Part shown: piece by piece, positions 23,901 through 35,850 of the stretch | Position numbering within the stretch: position 1 is the first letter of the stretch | Layout of the letters: every line of letters starts with the position of its first letter | NCBI GenBank assembly: GCA_037074615.1 | Contig: CM073535.1 | Location: 12,563,001-12,627,000 of the forward strand | Reading direction: 5' to 3' | Origin: Leucaena leucocephala | Taxonomy: Eukaryota > Streptophyta > Magnoliopsida > Fabales > Fabaceae | DNA: 64,000 nt | The notes under the pieces: model-generated | Told to the model about the DNA's origin: nothing | What the model saw: only the letters and a program-made list of their open reading frames with translations | Databases searched by the model: none | Position numbers and translations under genes: made by a program

Positions 23901-24410
23901 TGAAAAATATTGTAATAATTCTTCCTGACTTAAGGAATTTATATCAATTAATCGGGGACCTCAAATCAAAATTCTATGTTGTGTTAAACTGATTAGAATA
24001 ATTTTGTCTATCTACTGGTAAAATTTGGGACTAATATGATTCTGGGCATTTTTGACCCTTTTCCAGTTCAACTTTCTTATAATTACATTTTTGTCCTCAA
24101 ACTTTTTCTTAATTAATTTAGGTCCCTATACTTTTGATCTTTCTTATAATTATATTTTTGTCCTCGAACTTTTTCTTAATTAATTTAGGTCCCTAAACTT
24201 TTGATAATTACCACTTTTGGCCCAAATTTTGTTTCTACTTTCAGTTTTGGCCTTCTACCTTTTCTAATTTTCATTTAGGTCCCTAAACTTTCCTTAGTTA
24301 ATAATCCTTCTCTTTCCTTCCTCAATTTGATACAGTTTATTCTAAGAATCTTAAGTCCATTACATATAAACTGTACGTATACATCAGATAAGAAAATTAG
24401 GGATATGATA
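20939..24410 (-). mobile_element. LTR-A inside the Athila solo LTR, TSD GAAAC
   Basis: Reverse LTR-A, from tgttgtatcc (20939) to ggatatgata (24410; the terminal CA has become TA). Perfect duplications GAAAC lie at 20934-20938 and 24411-24415, and joining the flanks restores the 'tgtggaaacctag' seen at 13319-13331. Its middle (about 21475-22871) is LTR-A sequence in the opposite orientation. Outer reverse parts are 20939-21475 and 22872-24410. Confidence 0.88.
21475..22871 (+). mobile_element. Opposite-strand LTR-A fragment within the LTR-A
   Basis: Forward LTR-A 3' part, matching 33070-34713 of the forward solo copy: 'cacaatcttggccactcatt' (21500) versus 'cacaatctctgccgtccatt', the GA-rich tract at 21797-21846, and the terminus 'aggatgtttca' at 22861-22871. 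Its own 5' end is absent. No target duplication is evident, so this may be a truncated insertion or an ectopic exchange/inversion. Confidence 0.7.
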
Positions 24411-27400
24411 GAAACCTAGCAGATTGGATGTCAAATCAATGAAAAACCTAAGCAGGGATAAAACAGTTTTGGGGTTTTAGTGGTTAATACAATAAAAGTA
24501 GGGTGCAGAAAGGTAAATATATTTTTGGATTTTTATTAAGATCAAAATGAGTTGATTTGTTGAGAAATATGTTATGAAATACTCTTGATGATGAAAATGT
24601 ATATATCCTTGCTCTCACATTAAAATTTGAGTTTTTAAGTCACTAAGTCTCAAAGAAAACCTCAATCGATCAATTGAGTCAAGAACCCTAATTTACTTTA
24701 AACCCCTTTGATCAAAGCTGGTTTAAGAACTATTAGTGAACTCTAATAAACCACTTAGCTTGTAAATTGAATTTAGCTAATAAAAATGCCTTTGAATGGT
24801 CGTCAATAAAAAACCCTAGATTTCAAGCAACTGAATTAATTAGCAATAATCGCTAATAATAACCCAACTCTCTTAAAATTGAAACTGAAATATTCTATTA
24901 AAAGCAAATGTTTAAATCATCCGAATTCAATTGAAAACTTCAATATGAGAATGATCAATCGATATTCAAAACTTGCTAATAAAATGAAAACCCTAGATCT
25001 AGCAGCAATCATAACAAAGATGCAAATTAGAATAGTAGAAACTCCTCATTTAAGTTCATGACCTCAAGATATCTTATTCATCACCAAGAGGCTAAAGGTT
25101 TAGCCTCTCATTTCTCTTGTTGTACTGCAATCACTGTTCAGTTGAAATATCATGAAGAAAAATTGGAAAGATGGTAGATTAGTGGTATAGAGATATGGAG
25201 AAATATGTGGAAAGATGTAGAACGATGGAAGAGGTCGAGAAGGTGACCAGAGAGGACTATAGTACTGCTTCTTAGCCTAATCAGGTTAAAAAATAGCCTC
25301 CCTCTTCACGGTAGCCTTCCTTCCTTTTTATTCCTGTATATCCTAATTCAAAACACACATTTTTAGCTATTTAGTATTTCAGTCATGACCAGATCCATGT
25401 TTTAGTCATGATTTGTAAACACAGAGAGAGTTCTAGAAGAATCAAGGTCACGACTGGCAAACTCTTTGGTCGTGACTAAAAGATGCAGGAGCGTAATTTC
25501 ACTTTCAATGATTTGTAATTTCTTTCCTAGTCCTTTTTCTCTTCTAAAATACCTGCAATCCAACTTTAAAGCTTATTGTAAAAGTCTAAATCAGTAAATA
25601 ACATAATATATGTAGTTTAGAAGAGTGGATTTACCATTTTATGCTTTAATTAGCACATTTCCACGCACAATCATGTATTACCATAAAAGTAAACTTTAAG
25701 GCATAAAATGATGGTAAAGTCATTATAAAGCTCTAGAAAATGTCACAGTAACCATATACAAAATGTGTCTTATCAGGAACCCTTAGGGAGGTGCCGCAAA
25801 AATGCTAACTCAAGCCAAGATAAAGAAGAATCATGGTACCAAAGTTCAAGCTAGCTAGAGATTAAGGTAAGTGATATATCCTAACTTGTTTTCCTTTGAT
25901 TTGGGGGCTTGAACTTAGGGTTTTCATGGAATAAATATGAGGTTTCTCTAGGGTGTATATGCTGTCCAAAATCCCTAGATGAAAGGAGAAAGAATAAATT
26001 AAATTTAGATTTATGTGATTGATGCTTGAACAAGTTGATATTATTGACTTGACCATTGAAAATATATTTTGGTATGCACTTTTCATGATAGAAGGAGATG
26101 GAATTTCAATAATCTAATACTTCCATTGAATTTATATGATGATTTTGTGTAGGATTGGATAGGTTTTGAACCTTGGAAGCATTGGAGTTGAAAGTTGTAA
26201 TTATTAGAATTCTTCGCTATTACTATTCACTTACACAAACAGTGATTGAAATTTCATAATTTTGATGATTCCAACAGTTTTAAAATGAAAATTTGTGTGG
26301 GATAAAGTAGATAAACAAGTATGGGAAGCATTGGAATCAAATTGAGAATTTTTGGAAGAATTATGCATGTTTTTCAAATATGTTCATAACAGTGTATAGG
26401 AGCTAGAATTTCATGATTCTAAGCTCATAAATGGATTCAAAATATGAAATTGTGGAGGGTAAAGTCAAGACATCAATTGGTTCAAAAGCCAAGTCAATTA
26501 GTAAAGATGAAAGGAAGTTATGTTTGTTAAAGTGAGTTTAATGCTCAAGGAAGTTGGATTGTGATGGATGGATGGATCATTATGTGATGTTAGGATTTGA
26601 TTGTGGACTCCAAAGAAGCAGCCATACATCAAGAAGAAGTAAGAAGAAAGAGGCAAAGCAAAGTTAAAGTGAAAGAAAGTCAAGTATATGAGGGAGTAAA
26701 CTTATCCTAAACTTGTATGTATTGAATGTTATGCTTGGTTGTGCTATGGCTTTGTTGAATTGTGTTGCATATGTGTTTATGATTAAAGCTCTATTTCTAT
26801 GATTACTTTGGTCAATTTTATTTCATATGTTACATGGAAGCATGAACATTACACAATATTAACACTTTCATAAACGAACACAAAGTATTTATATTAATGC
26901 ATGCATTGTTTAGTATTCGTTGCTTCTGAGATTTCCCCAGAAATCTCACACCCTCCATGTAATCTCAATCCCAACAGTTTTATGAATGATATAAGAGGAT
27001 GATGAAGCATGAAGAGAAGCTAGGGATTGGATAATATATATGTTATGTGAAGAATTGTTATATGTAATGTTGTTATATGACCAATATAAGTAGTGATGGT
27101 CATGATGTAATACAAAATAATAAATGATGGAATAAATGTATGAAATTTTATAAAAATTTGGCTAACATGTCAAGCTTCATTTTGACCCCAAGAACACTTT
27201 ATTTTGATGTTTGTACAAAGAGAACAAATTTTCCAAATTAAGGGACCATAATCTATTTTCAGAATTTTTAACTAAATGAACATTAATATTTGACTAATAA
27301 ACTGTATTAATTGACTAAGAATTTGGTCAAGAAATTATTTTTCCCTTATATTTCAAAATGTTATCTTCACGTAGCTTTTTGAACAACTTCATTTTAATTT

Positions 27401-27578
27401 TTATAGAATTAAATATGATTTTTTGAATTTTGTCGCCTAATCTAGAATACCATATGAACAATAATTCGAGAAGAGTAAAATTCCAGATTTAGCTAATGGA
27501 CTTCCAATGTCTTGTAAGTGGTTCTAAATGCTACGGAATGGTCCCTACGACATATAAAAGTAAGGATGTTTCACTTTG

Positions 27579-28450
27579 ACCATAATATGAAAGTCTCCTT
27601 TGTCTGACTCATTATCTTCACCTCATCTGTGATAATTGGGACAAGAGTATCTTCAATTATCACATCATCAACTGTCACCCTTAACTGATCATCCTGAATT
27701 TGGATATGGTGGACAGTTGCCTCTAAGCTATAGATGGAACCATATGCCATTGACCTTTTGAGAGGATCCTCCACATATAGATCACAAGGTTTAACATTCT
27801 CTAACACTGGCCTAGCTATGCAATAGCTCTATTTAGTGCTAGAAAGAGCTGTATTTGAGAGTATTTGGGGGCATTTGACTCCTGTTGCCTTCATGTCATT
27901 ATGGGAAACATTTCTTCCTTGAGCTTTCTCAACCCCTCTTATAATTGTGCCTCAATTGCAGCTTATGCTTTGTGCCCTAGCCTTTACCCAAGCCTCTGCC
28001 CTTGGTACCACAAATGGGGAATGTCATGGAGATGCTCCAAAGTAATCTCTTATACCAATGCCTCCTATAACTCCCCTGACACATCCCCTATGCTCTTACT
28101 TTATAGTAGCAACAATAAAGATGTCATTCCTACCATATGACTTAAAGGAGCCATGGGCCTCTTGTTATTTAAGATCAGCCTATAACATATAAATAGCAAA
28201 TATAAGAAATAATATAATTAGTCTACTGAAACAAGATAATATAAGTAATACTTACAATTTTTTTCGCAATCATGTGATGGTGATCGCTTGTAAATGATCC
28301 GATACTTATTTGGTGAGCGTACAACCATTTATATTCGCAATGTATTAGAGATGGGGGAGCAAGAGTAACACTAGGATGAGACTCAACATTTTCTTCTAGC
28401 CTCTTCCTCTTGGCCCCCAACAAGTCTATTTCAAACTTCATGTAAATGCC
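27579..28450 (-). pseudogene. CACTA second gene, DUF8039-like part
   Basis: Minus strand. Frame 27807->27579 reads VKPCDLYVEDPLKRSMAYG, then ATVHHIQIQDDQLRVTVDDV and TFILWSK. The pattern CxLYVxDPxxRxVAxG...VHxxPxxxxxxRVxVDxV...P is the DUF8039-type domain found in the second gene of plant En/Spm elements (family knowledge). Upstream, 28441->28223 reads MKFEIDLLGAKRKRLEENVE, a plausible helical earlier exon. The reading continues, after removal of the gypsy 8481-27573, with the Ulp1 part at 8475. Stops interrupt 27810-28220. Confidence 0.7.
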
Positions 28451-29139
28451 TCGAGATATTATCTGAGGGCAATCATTATTGAGAGTGTGCTCAATCGCAT
28501 TTGTTCTTTTTCCTAAAAGACTTTAAGTAGTTAAAATCAATATATATGATAATCTGATACATTTGCTAACACATACAAAAGGAAGAATCAACTATGGTGT
28601 CAAACTCAATCGCTAGCAATTTCCCTTCCTTCCTGTCTTTCGAAATGTCTTGCAATCGTGTCGTACTTCTACCCTCCTTTGCATAGAGTCGCTTGGATCA
28701 TCGCTATCCTCATTCCAATTAACACTACCCCCATATTCCTATTTATGCAATAACAAAGTCAAACATAGTAAACAGACTTAGCCCTTTTTCATTCACCCCG
28801 TCAGAACACACAAAACTTGTTCCTTTAGCATTTATCCATGGAAAAAAATGCAACAATTTATCGTAAGAAAATGAGAAACCCTAGATTAAATGAACAAATA
28901 AATGGTGAAGCACGTACATGAGAACATAAGTATGGAGAAAACACACACAGTAAAGCACAATAAGAGTGAGAATAGAGAAGAACAACTGAGGACACTGAAG
29001 TCCCACAAAAACCACAGGGCATGACAAGCAGAGTAATGATAGAAGTAAGAAATAAGACTGAAAGAAACTTGAGAATTGAGAAATGAGAGAAGCGCCAAGA
29101 GGTAGGCTTTAAAAAATTATTTTCATTAGCCATTTTACA
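28451..29139 (-). other. CACTA region between second-gene start and repeats
   Basis: Probably the 5' part of the second CACTA gene on the minus strand. A patch at about 28600-28740 reads RIAMIQATLCKGG and EGREIAS, but I cannot place it in a family. A hydrophobic 91-residue frame 29133->28858 looks like chance. Nothing else recognised. Confidence 0.4.
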
Positions 29140-29520
29140 CCGAATATATATGACACCCAGTGTAGTAAATCATATTTCTAAAACTAACTAACACAATAAC
29201 CAATTTAAAAAGTTGTCTAACTTATTTTCAAAAATGCCACTGTAATGTTTTGAATTTCTAAGAAATTTTTACACTTCTTAACATATAAATCCGGTATAGT
29301 AAATCATATTTCTAAACCTGACTAACAATAACCAGTTTAAAAAGATGTCTACTTATTTTCAAAAATGCCACGACTAATATTTTGAATTTTAGAAGACTTT
29401 GTAAACTAGATAACATATAAATTAGGTGTAAAAAAGATTTTAATTTATTTACAAAAATTGTGCCATATTTTTTTCAGATCACTTTTTACACCTGATATCA
29501 TGTACAACCAGTTTAAATAT
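29140..29520. repeat. Internal CACTA repeats with subterminal-type motifs, ~134-bp period
   Basis: Two imperfect tandem copies start at about 29167 and 29301 ('aaatcatatttctaaa', then 'aaccartttaaaaag' and 'tattttcaaaaatgccac' in each). They include 'tttttacacctgatatcatg' and 'tccggtatagt' motifs like those in the two CACTA ends. They lie between tnp2 and the second gene, which is unusual for motifs otherwise confined to the ends. Confidence 0.65.
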
Positions 29521-29689
29521 TGGAGTTATTTTTTCCCACCAGCCCTTTTATTACCTTATCCCTTGAAGTTACCACATATATATGCAATCAAGATAAGAAA
29601 CTTATGTTATTATTACATCAAAACCATATATGCAATCATAACAAGAAAATTAATTGCAATAGTGCCTCAAAAACATAAAACCCTCACAT

Positions 29690-31988
29690 ACAAATCAATC
29701 AGAATCCACTTCTTTATTCAATTTTGGTAAACCTACTGAAAAGTAATGGGTCTCACAAATCGAATCATCATCACCAACAATCCTTTTTCCTTTGAGAGGC
29801 AGAACATCTTTTATTTGTCATATCCATAATATAGAATGTACCCTTACTTTGCTTGGTCTGCCATAATGAAAAGCTTATCCCAAAGTTGTATTATTCAAAT
29901 CAACCAGTATAAATCCTAACCGATCCACCATAACACCATTGTTTACATTAGCCTACTTGCATTTGAACATGGGAACATGAATTTGGTGTAGTCCAGCTCC
30001 TAAATCTCTTCAATAATGCCATAATGAGGGTTGGCTGCTAATTTAAGATTACTGTCTTTTGAACTAGAGAAGTGCATAGCTTCAACCACTAACATAGGAC
30101 CACTATTCTACATACTACTTTTATCATCTAGGGACATCGTATAAAAGGAATACCAGTTGATATCAAATGAATTCCAACATATCACATTAAATTTAGTACC
30201 ATATGCCAACCATCTAACTGAATCAAATACACAATCCTTATTTTTAACCTTCTATTTGAACCAATGTGCAAAAGATTTGTTGTGTTCTTTAATCAGCTTT
30301 TACTTTATCATTCTATTATTATTTTTCTAAACAAGCTCTTTATGAACGGCTATATAGTTTTGAACTTCATCAATGTTATTCAAGATGTGTAAGTGTATTT
30401 ACTTTAAATTATTACGATCCACACTTTTCACTGTTACTTTGCGTCGACCTTTATTTAGCATGGGTTTTAGGGAGACCGGTAAGTCTTACTTTAGACAGGT
30501 AGTGTTGACAATATCCATAGCTTCTTCAAAAACATATTTTTGAACAATGGATTCCTCAGGTCGATTTGGATTCTTCATATATCCTTTAAGGATTTTCATG
30601 TATCTTTCAAATGGGTACATCTATCATAAGTATATCAGGACAAACAATGTTATCTCTCGTACTAGATGAACGATGAGGTGCACCATGATGTCAAAAAAGC
30701 TAGGAAGAAATATTTTTTCAAGATGGCTCAAAATAACATAACCCTCATGCTCCAATTCATCTAACTTTTTAGTCTCAAAGACCATATATAGCATTGAAGA
30801 AGCAAAGTCGGGTTACAATGTGTCTCAATCATCTTGAAGGATCCCTCAAACAACCACTGGGAGTAATTATTGCATCAAGACATGACAATCATGAGCTTTT
30901 GGCCTACAAATTTCAAATCTTTCATTGACACAATCTTCTTAAGATTAGATGAGTACCTAGAGGGAACTTTGATTCCTTGAAAACACTCACAAATACTTAT
31001 TGTCTCATCCTTGGATAAAATATTAATCTCTTAAATGCAATAATTCCCCTTACCATATGGCCTTAGATGTAAATTCTCACGTATTTTCATTTCTTGTAAT
31101 TCTAATCTTGCCTTCAAATTATCTTTGGAACTAACATGTATATTGAGAAGTGTTCCAACAATTTCGTCACACATATTTTTCTCCATATATATGACATCAA
31201 TACAATGCCTTACATGAAGATGTTGCCAATATGGAAGCTCAAAGAAGACATATCTTTTTTCTGTATACTTTTCTCACTTCTCTTGGTAGTCTTACTGAAA
31301 GTAACATTGATGTCTTTCACCTTTTCATAAACTTGTTCTCTAGTTAAGGGCTCCAAAGAATTTTCAAATTCTTGGCTGCCAAAATATTTGTTTCTTTAGT
31401 CGATGGTATTGGTGGCCTTGTCTTAGAAATCTTCTATAACCTAGGTAGACTGTCTTTCTTCCATGATGAAGTTGATAGTAGCAAGTCCCTTCATCACAAA
31501 TCAAACATGCTTTATAGCCCTTAACACTAAACCCTGACAAATTTTTGTATGTAGGAAAGTCATTAATTATACAAAAGATCATGGCTCGTATATTGAAGAC
31601 CTCCTTCTTAATCGCATCAAACACATCCACACCTTCCCATAGCTTCTTCAAATCTTCGATCAAGGATATTAGCCAAATATCTATGTTATTTCCAAGTTGT
31701 TTCAGTCCTGAGATCAACATAGACAACATTACATACTTGCGTTTCATACACAACAAGGGAGATAGGTTGTAAATCATCAAGAGGACAGGCCATGAACTAT
31801 GTATACTACTAAGGCTAGCATAAGGGTTCATGTCATATATACGAAGTCCAAGCCTTAGGTTTTGTGGTTCATTGCCGAACTCAAGAAATAAGTATCAATC
31901 TTCTTTTATTACAAACAATCAGTCGCATGATGAAGCTTTCCATCACAAATCCTTTTAGTCACATGCCATAATATTTTTTTGCATTATC
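29690..31988 (-). pseudogene. CACTA tnp2 transposase, middle and C-terminal parts
   Basis: Minus strand, continuing from 36532. Frame 31831->31364 reads NPYASLSSIHSSWPV, MIYNLSPLLCMKRKYVMLS and INDFPTYKNLSG, the signature tnp2 core (family: NPxxxLSSxHSxWPVxL..YNLPPWLCMK). Further left: HMHRxM-like 'MKNPNRPEESIVQKYVFEEA' (~30550-30600, DUF4218 region), then SFAHWFK, VRWLAYGTKFNV, NPHYGIIEEI and MADQAK (~29860-30270, DUF4216 region). Many stops and frameshifts occur. The original enzyme cut and rejoined CACTA ends in the nucleus; this copy cannot. The break at 31988 is a clean LTR-B insertion. Confidence 0.85.
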
Positions 31989-32093
31989 TGTTGGAAAACA
32001 TGCCCTAGGGGCCAATCATTGTCTTATGAACATTATTGATTTATGAATTTATTAATTGTGTTATCATATTATTTGCATGTTTATTGTGATGAC

Positions 32094-34713
32094 TGTCATA
32101 TCCCAATTTTTAGGGTTAGAAGCCTAGTATATAGCCTAAAAAAAGGATGCTACTAGACCCTGTTGAGCAGAGGTCTCAATAAATAGAGAAAATTATGCTG
32201 ATCAGTTTGATGCAACACAAAGTTTTGATATGAGGTCCCAAAATATTTATATTAATTTCCAAAGAGAAGAAAAATTAATACAATATTCTCTAGACCTCAT
32301 AATAAGATGAAATGTGGTAGTAAATTCCTATAATTAATATAAGAATTTCTAAAACTAACAGAGCTCAAAAAGGAGTTCTGTAGAATTTATTACAGAATTT
32401 ACAGTTGATTAAAAGACCTGACAAATAGGTTTCAGGGGAATTTCTCGGGAATTGAGCCCATGAAGATAGGGAATCATACAGAGGGTCCAGAATGGAATCT
32501 TATAGGCCCACTGATATTTTCAGATAAATATGTGGGCCAGGGCTAATAAAGACCGAGAAAAATGAAGAATTACAAAAATACCACTTAAGGTATGCCACTG
32601 TGTTGTGTCATTGAGTCAGACTCAGACGAAGGGCATTGTGATCATTTGAATAAGGTTAGATAGTTAAGAAAGGGTATCTGGATAGCTGACCAGGGTCAAG
32701 AGATACTCTGGTAAGGTATAGAAATATAGCAGTGCTCCTATAAGTACTAAAAAGGAACTAAGGGTATTATGGCAATTTGCTAAGGATGTTCCTTGGGAAC
32801 CGAGCCACCAGAGTGCTTGGGCTTGGTTAGAAATCCAAGATGATATTTAAAGGCCCAAAAACGTAGCCCAAGAGTAATGTGGGCCCAAGAGGCATTAAAA
32901 TATTGTTTTAGTGCTTTTTCAATAAAGTAAAGTGACCCGGTCCAAGATAGAACTGGGTAAAGTGATCTGGAATCATGAGAGGACATAAATGGGGCCCACA
33001 ATAGGCCACATGGCATGATTACAATAAAAGAAGAAAAGCAAAGGACACATGGAATGATTAGAGAAAAAGGAGAAAAAGCAAGAGGACACTTGGCACAATC
33101 TCTGCCGTCCATTCAGGGAAAAGACTCTGGAACTCTCTGGAAAGGCTGAGTCAGCTGGTAAGGTGTCCCAAGGGCCCCACATTTTGCCACATATACCCTT
33201 GAGGTGTCCCTTGAGGTGTCCTAGATGATGTCATGAGTGGTGAGTCATCATGGAGGGTGATGTCATCGTGATGATGCAGGCAAAGCTTCTTGAGGAAGCA
33301 AGCAATCTGAGCCATTCATCACGAATCAATCTGGACCATTCATTCCACCTCCACTAACCTATAAATAGGCCACTCCCCTCCTATTTCAAGGTACACCATG
33401 GATCTAGCAAGAAAAGGAAGAGAAAGAAGAGGAAAAGAGAGAAAGAGAGAAGGAAAGAAAGAAAGGAACGAAAGGAAGGAGTTCTGGTGGAGCCAGGAGC
33501 AGTCTGAGGAGCCGAGGGACTGGGCAAAGCTTAGGAATGAGGTAAGAAAGTTATCTAGTCCCTTCTCTAATAAAGTATAGGATTTCTCTTAGTAGTTAGA
33601 ATAGAGAAATATCTCTATTAATAAAAGTAGCTAAAGGTAGAGAGAAAGCCAGGGGAATGTCAGAATAAGGATATCACCCCTAGTTAATCATGAGTTAAGT
33701 AGAGCTATGCTGATAGAATAATAATGAAGATATTATTATTCTATGTATAGGCTCTGACCTATGGAGAGAATGAACCTTAGAGCAAAGGCTAAGAGCTAGA
33801 AAAAGAAGCTACATGTCAGGTAGTAAACTAATCCTAAACTTGTATGCATTAAATGTTATGCTTGATGTGATATAGCTTTGTTGAATTGTGTTGAATATAT
33901 GCTTATGTATGAAGATCTATTCCTATGATTACTTTGGCCAATTGTATTTCATATGTAACATGGAAGCATGCACATTATGCAATGTTAACACTTTCACAAG
34001 CAAGCACAAGTATTCACATTAATGCATGCATTGTTTAGTGTTGTTTGCTACTGAGATTTCCCCAAAAATCTCACCCCTTCCATATCAATCCAATTACAGC
34101 AAGTATTCTCAAGATGGAGGAGATAAATATGCATGAAGATATGTTAATTGCTTAGTATGATTGATATGTGATTCATGTATGTACAATTGCTGGAAATTGT
34201 CACTGTGAACAGTAACTCGTGATGGAGGCAGTGACATTTGAGCTGTAATTGTAACTAGTAAATGATTGAATAAATGTATAATATTTTTCCAGTAAATAGT
34301 AGACATGCGAAGCTTCGATTTGATATATATAACGTCTCATTTGGATGTCTACACATAAAGATATGATTTATCAAAGTTGGGACCAGAATGCTGGAATCAG
34401 GGACAGGACGCTGGATGAACAGTGTTTTCAGAATGTTGACCAACGTTGACCTGGTCAAGGCATGGTCAACGAGTCATTTTTCCCTGAAATATCATTATGT
34501 TAGCTTCATGTAGCAATTTGAAACACTCCATTTAGATTTTTATAGAATTAGTTATGTTTTTTCAAAGTCAGGTCACTTCACTGGAATTTGCACAGTGAAC
34601 AGTACTCGCTGTGAGTAAAATTCCAGATTGAGTAATTTGACTTCAATGGCCCTAGAAGTGGTTCTAAATGCTACCGAATGGTCCCTAAGACGTAAAAAAA
34701 TGAGGATATTATA
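32094..34713 (+). mobile_element. Solo LTR-A inside LTR-B, TSD ATGAC
   Basis: Starts TGTCATATCC (32094), ends GGATATTATA (34713; terminal CA now TA). ATGAC duplications flank it at 32089-32093 and 34714-34718. The undisrupted LTR-B at 62487 reads straight through this point ('atgatgaccatccttggata'), confirming both boundaries. 2620 bp. Forward landmarks: TATAAATA at 33360-33367 followed by a GA-rich tract 33409-33480. Confidence 0.93.
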
Positions 34714-35590
34714 ATGACCATCCTTGGATAATTCATGATCTTATCCTAAATGTCCCTGGTCGGTCATCTATGTGGGAGCAGAGATGAAATAAGGCCAGTA
34801 TGACTTTGAAGATGTATAGAGATATAAATCAAAGTCATAGGCACATGTAAGAGTATAAGGTGTTGGACCGACCCTCTATAAGAGAGCTGCATGGGTTACG
34901 TCATAAGCTTCTCTCATATACAAACCATGTCACTATGCTCTTTGACCTGAGATCATCATGGATTCCTACATGACAAATGCTCAGCTTTGACCTAGTCAAA
35001 AGTCACTTTTGACCGAGTGATCATAAAGACTATGTTCGGGCTTAGTGGTTTTTCGTGCGGAGGAATGTGAATGGTCAAGATGGAATTTGTCCCTCACATT
35101 CATAGAGAGATATTACTGGGTCCCTCAATGAGTGAGTTTGAGAAATGTATGGCCATACTGTAATGGAAAGGTAGTTCTATTTCTATAGTCATACTACTCA
35201 GGGATCGAGAAAGTAACGGTCAGGAATAGGAGGATGACATTATCCATGCCTCATCCATGACCAAAATATCGCGTGACAGAAGGGACATGATATGGTTGTA
35301 TAAAAGGTTACATCGTTTATCGATCATCATATAATTTGGGTAGTCGTTATGTCTTGCTAGAGACCGCTTGTGACTTGTGGGCCAGTATAGCAAATGGCCT
35401 ACTGCCAACTTCATATGGGCCTACAGGGTCGCACACAAAATAGCCCAACACGAGCTATGATGTCCAGATTCATTAAATCTAAGACGTGTCCAGATTCAAT
35501 GAATGATCCAAGGTTAATGTATATATTTATTTATATTTATATTCGTATATATATAAATTCGTATATATACATTATATATGAGGGATATAT

Positions 35591-35850
35591 AGGATTTAAT
35601 TTATAAGGATAAATTAAATCTCTATCATGTTTGAATTTGAAATTCAAATTAATAGGATATCTCATATAAGAGATATTTACAAGATTTAATTTATAAGGAT
35701 AAATTAAATCTCTATCACGTTTGAATTTGAAATTCAAATTGATAGAATATCTCATATAAGAGATATTTACAAGATTTAATTTATAAGGATAAATTAAATC
35801 TCTATCACGTTTGAATTTGAAATTCAAATTGACATGATATCTCAAATTTG
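35591..35850. repeat. LTR-B tandem repeat, three ~90-bp units
   Basis: Unit starts at 35591, 35681 and 35771. Each unit contains three near-perfect palindromes: around 'atttaatttataagg/ataaattaaat', 'tttgaatttgaaattcaaa' and 'atatctcatataagagatat'. An AT microsatellite (35521-35585) precedes it. A 110-residue minus-strand frame across it merely repeats the unit. Confidence 0.9.

Larger units (their letters stand above)
20823..25775 (+). mobile_element. Athila-like solo LTR, TSD GGAAT/GGAAC, split by an LTR-A
   Basis: Homologous to the LTR at 13212-14669. It begins tgaggaggg at 20823 (diverged end) and ends cttatca at 25775. Flanks are GGAAT (20818-20822) and GGAAC (25776-25780), one mismatch. 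Minus the nested LTR-A it is ~1475 bp, close to the 1458 bp of the other copy, supporting both boundaries. No internal sequence is attached. The LTR copies read in the same direction on + here as at 13212, so the element strand is minus by that convention. Confidence 0.85.
8481..27573 (+). mobile_element. Decayed Ty3/gypsy element with LTR-A ends, TSD CTTTG
   Basis: A full-span retrotransposon in the CACTA Ulp1 gene. The 5' LTR starts TGTCACATCC at 8481; the 3' LTR starts with the same bases at 19499 after a purine tract and ends at 27573 ('ggatgtttca'). Perfect CTTTG duplications flank it (8476-8480, 27574-27578). The first ~200 bp of the two LTRs differ at roughly one base in ten by eye, so the insertion is old. 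The 5' LTR is cut short by an Athila-like fragment, and the 3' LTR is split by an Athila solo LTR. The internal region keeps a pre-gag frame and a gag trace, but I find no reverse transcriptase. Confidence 0.88.
19499..27573 (+). repeat. 3' LTR (LTR-A) of the old gypsy, split by an Athila solo LTR
   Basis: Starts TGTCACATCC and ends GGATGTTTCA. Without the Athila solo LTR (20823-25775 plus its duplication) it is about 3.1 kb. The second half (25781-27573) shows LTR-A forward landmarks: 'gatttccccagaaatctcac' at 26931-26950 and the terminal 'aaagtaaggatgtttca'. Open frames here (for example 26498-26683 and 25862-26086) are not genes. Confidence 0.85.

Noticed and set aside
28858..29133. 91-residue hydrophobic minus-strand ORF with a signal-peptide-like look
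   Set aside because: Lies in degenerate CACTA sequence, matches no family I know, and overlaps another chance frame; hydrophobicity follows from the T-rich strand.
33398..33580. Lys/Arg/Glu-rich 60-residue ORF
   Set aside because: Produced by the GA-rich leader of LTR-A; no conservation in the other copies.
35591..35850. Regular repeats considered as a CRISPR-like array
   Set aside because: Units are contiguous 90-mers without unique spacers, in plant LTR DNA.
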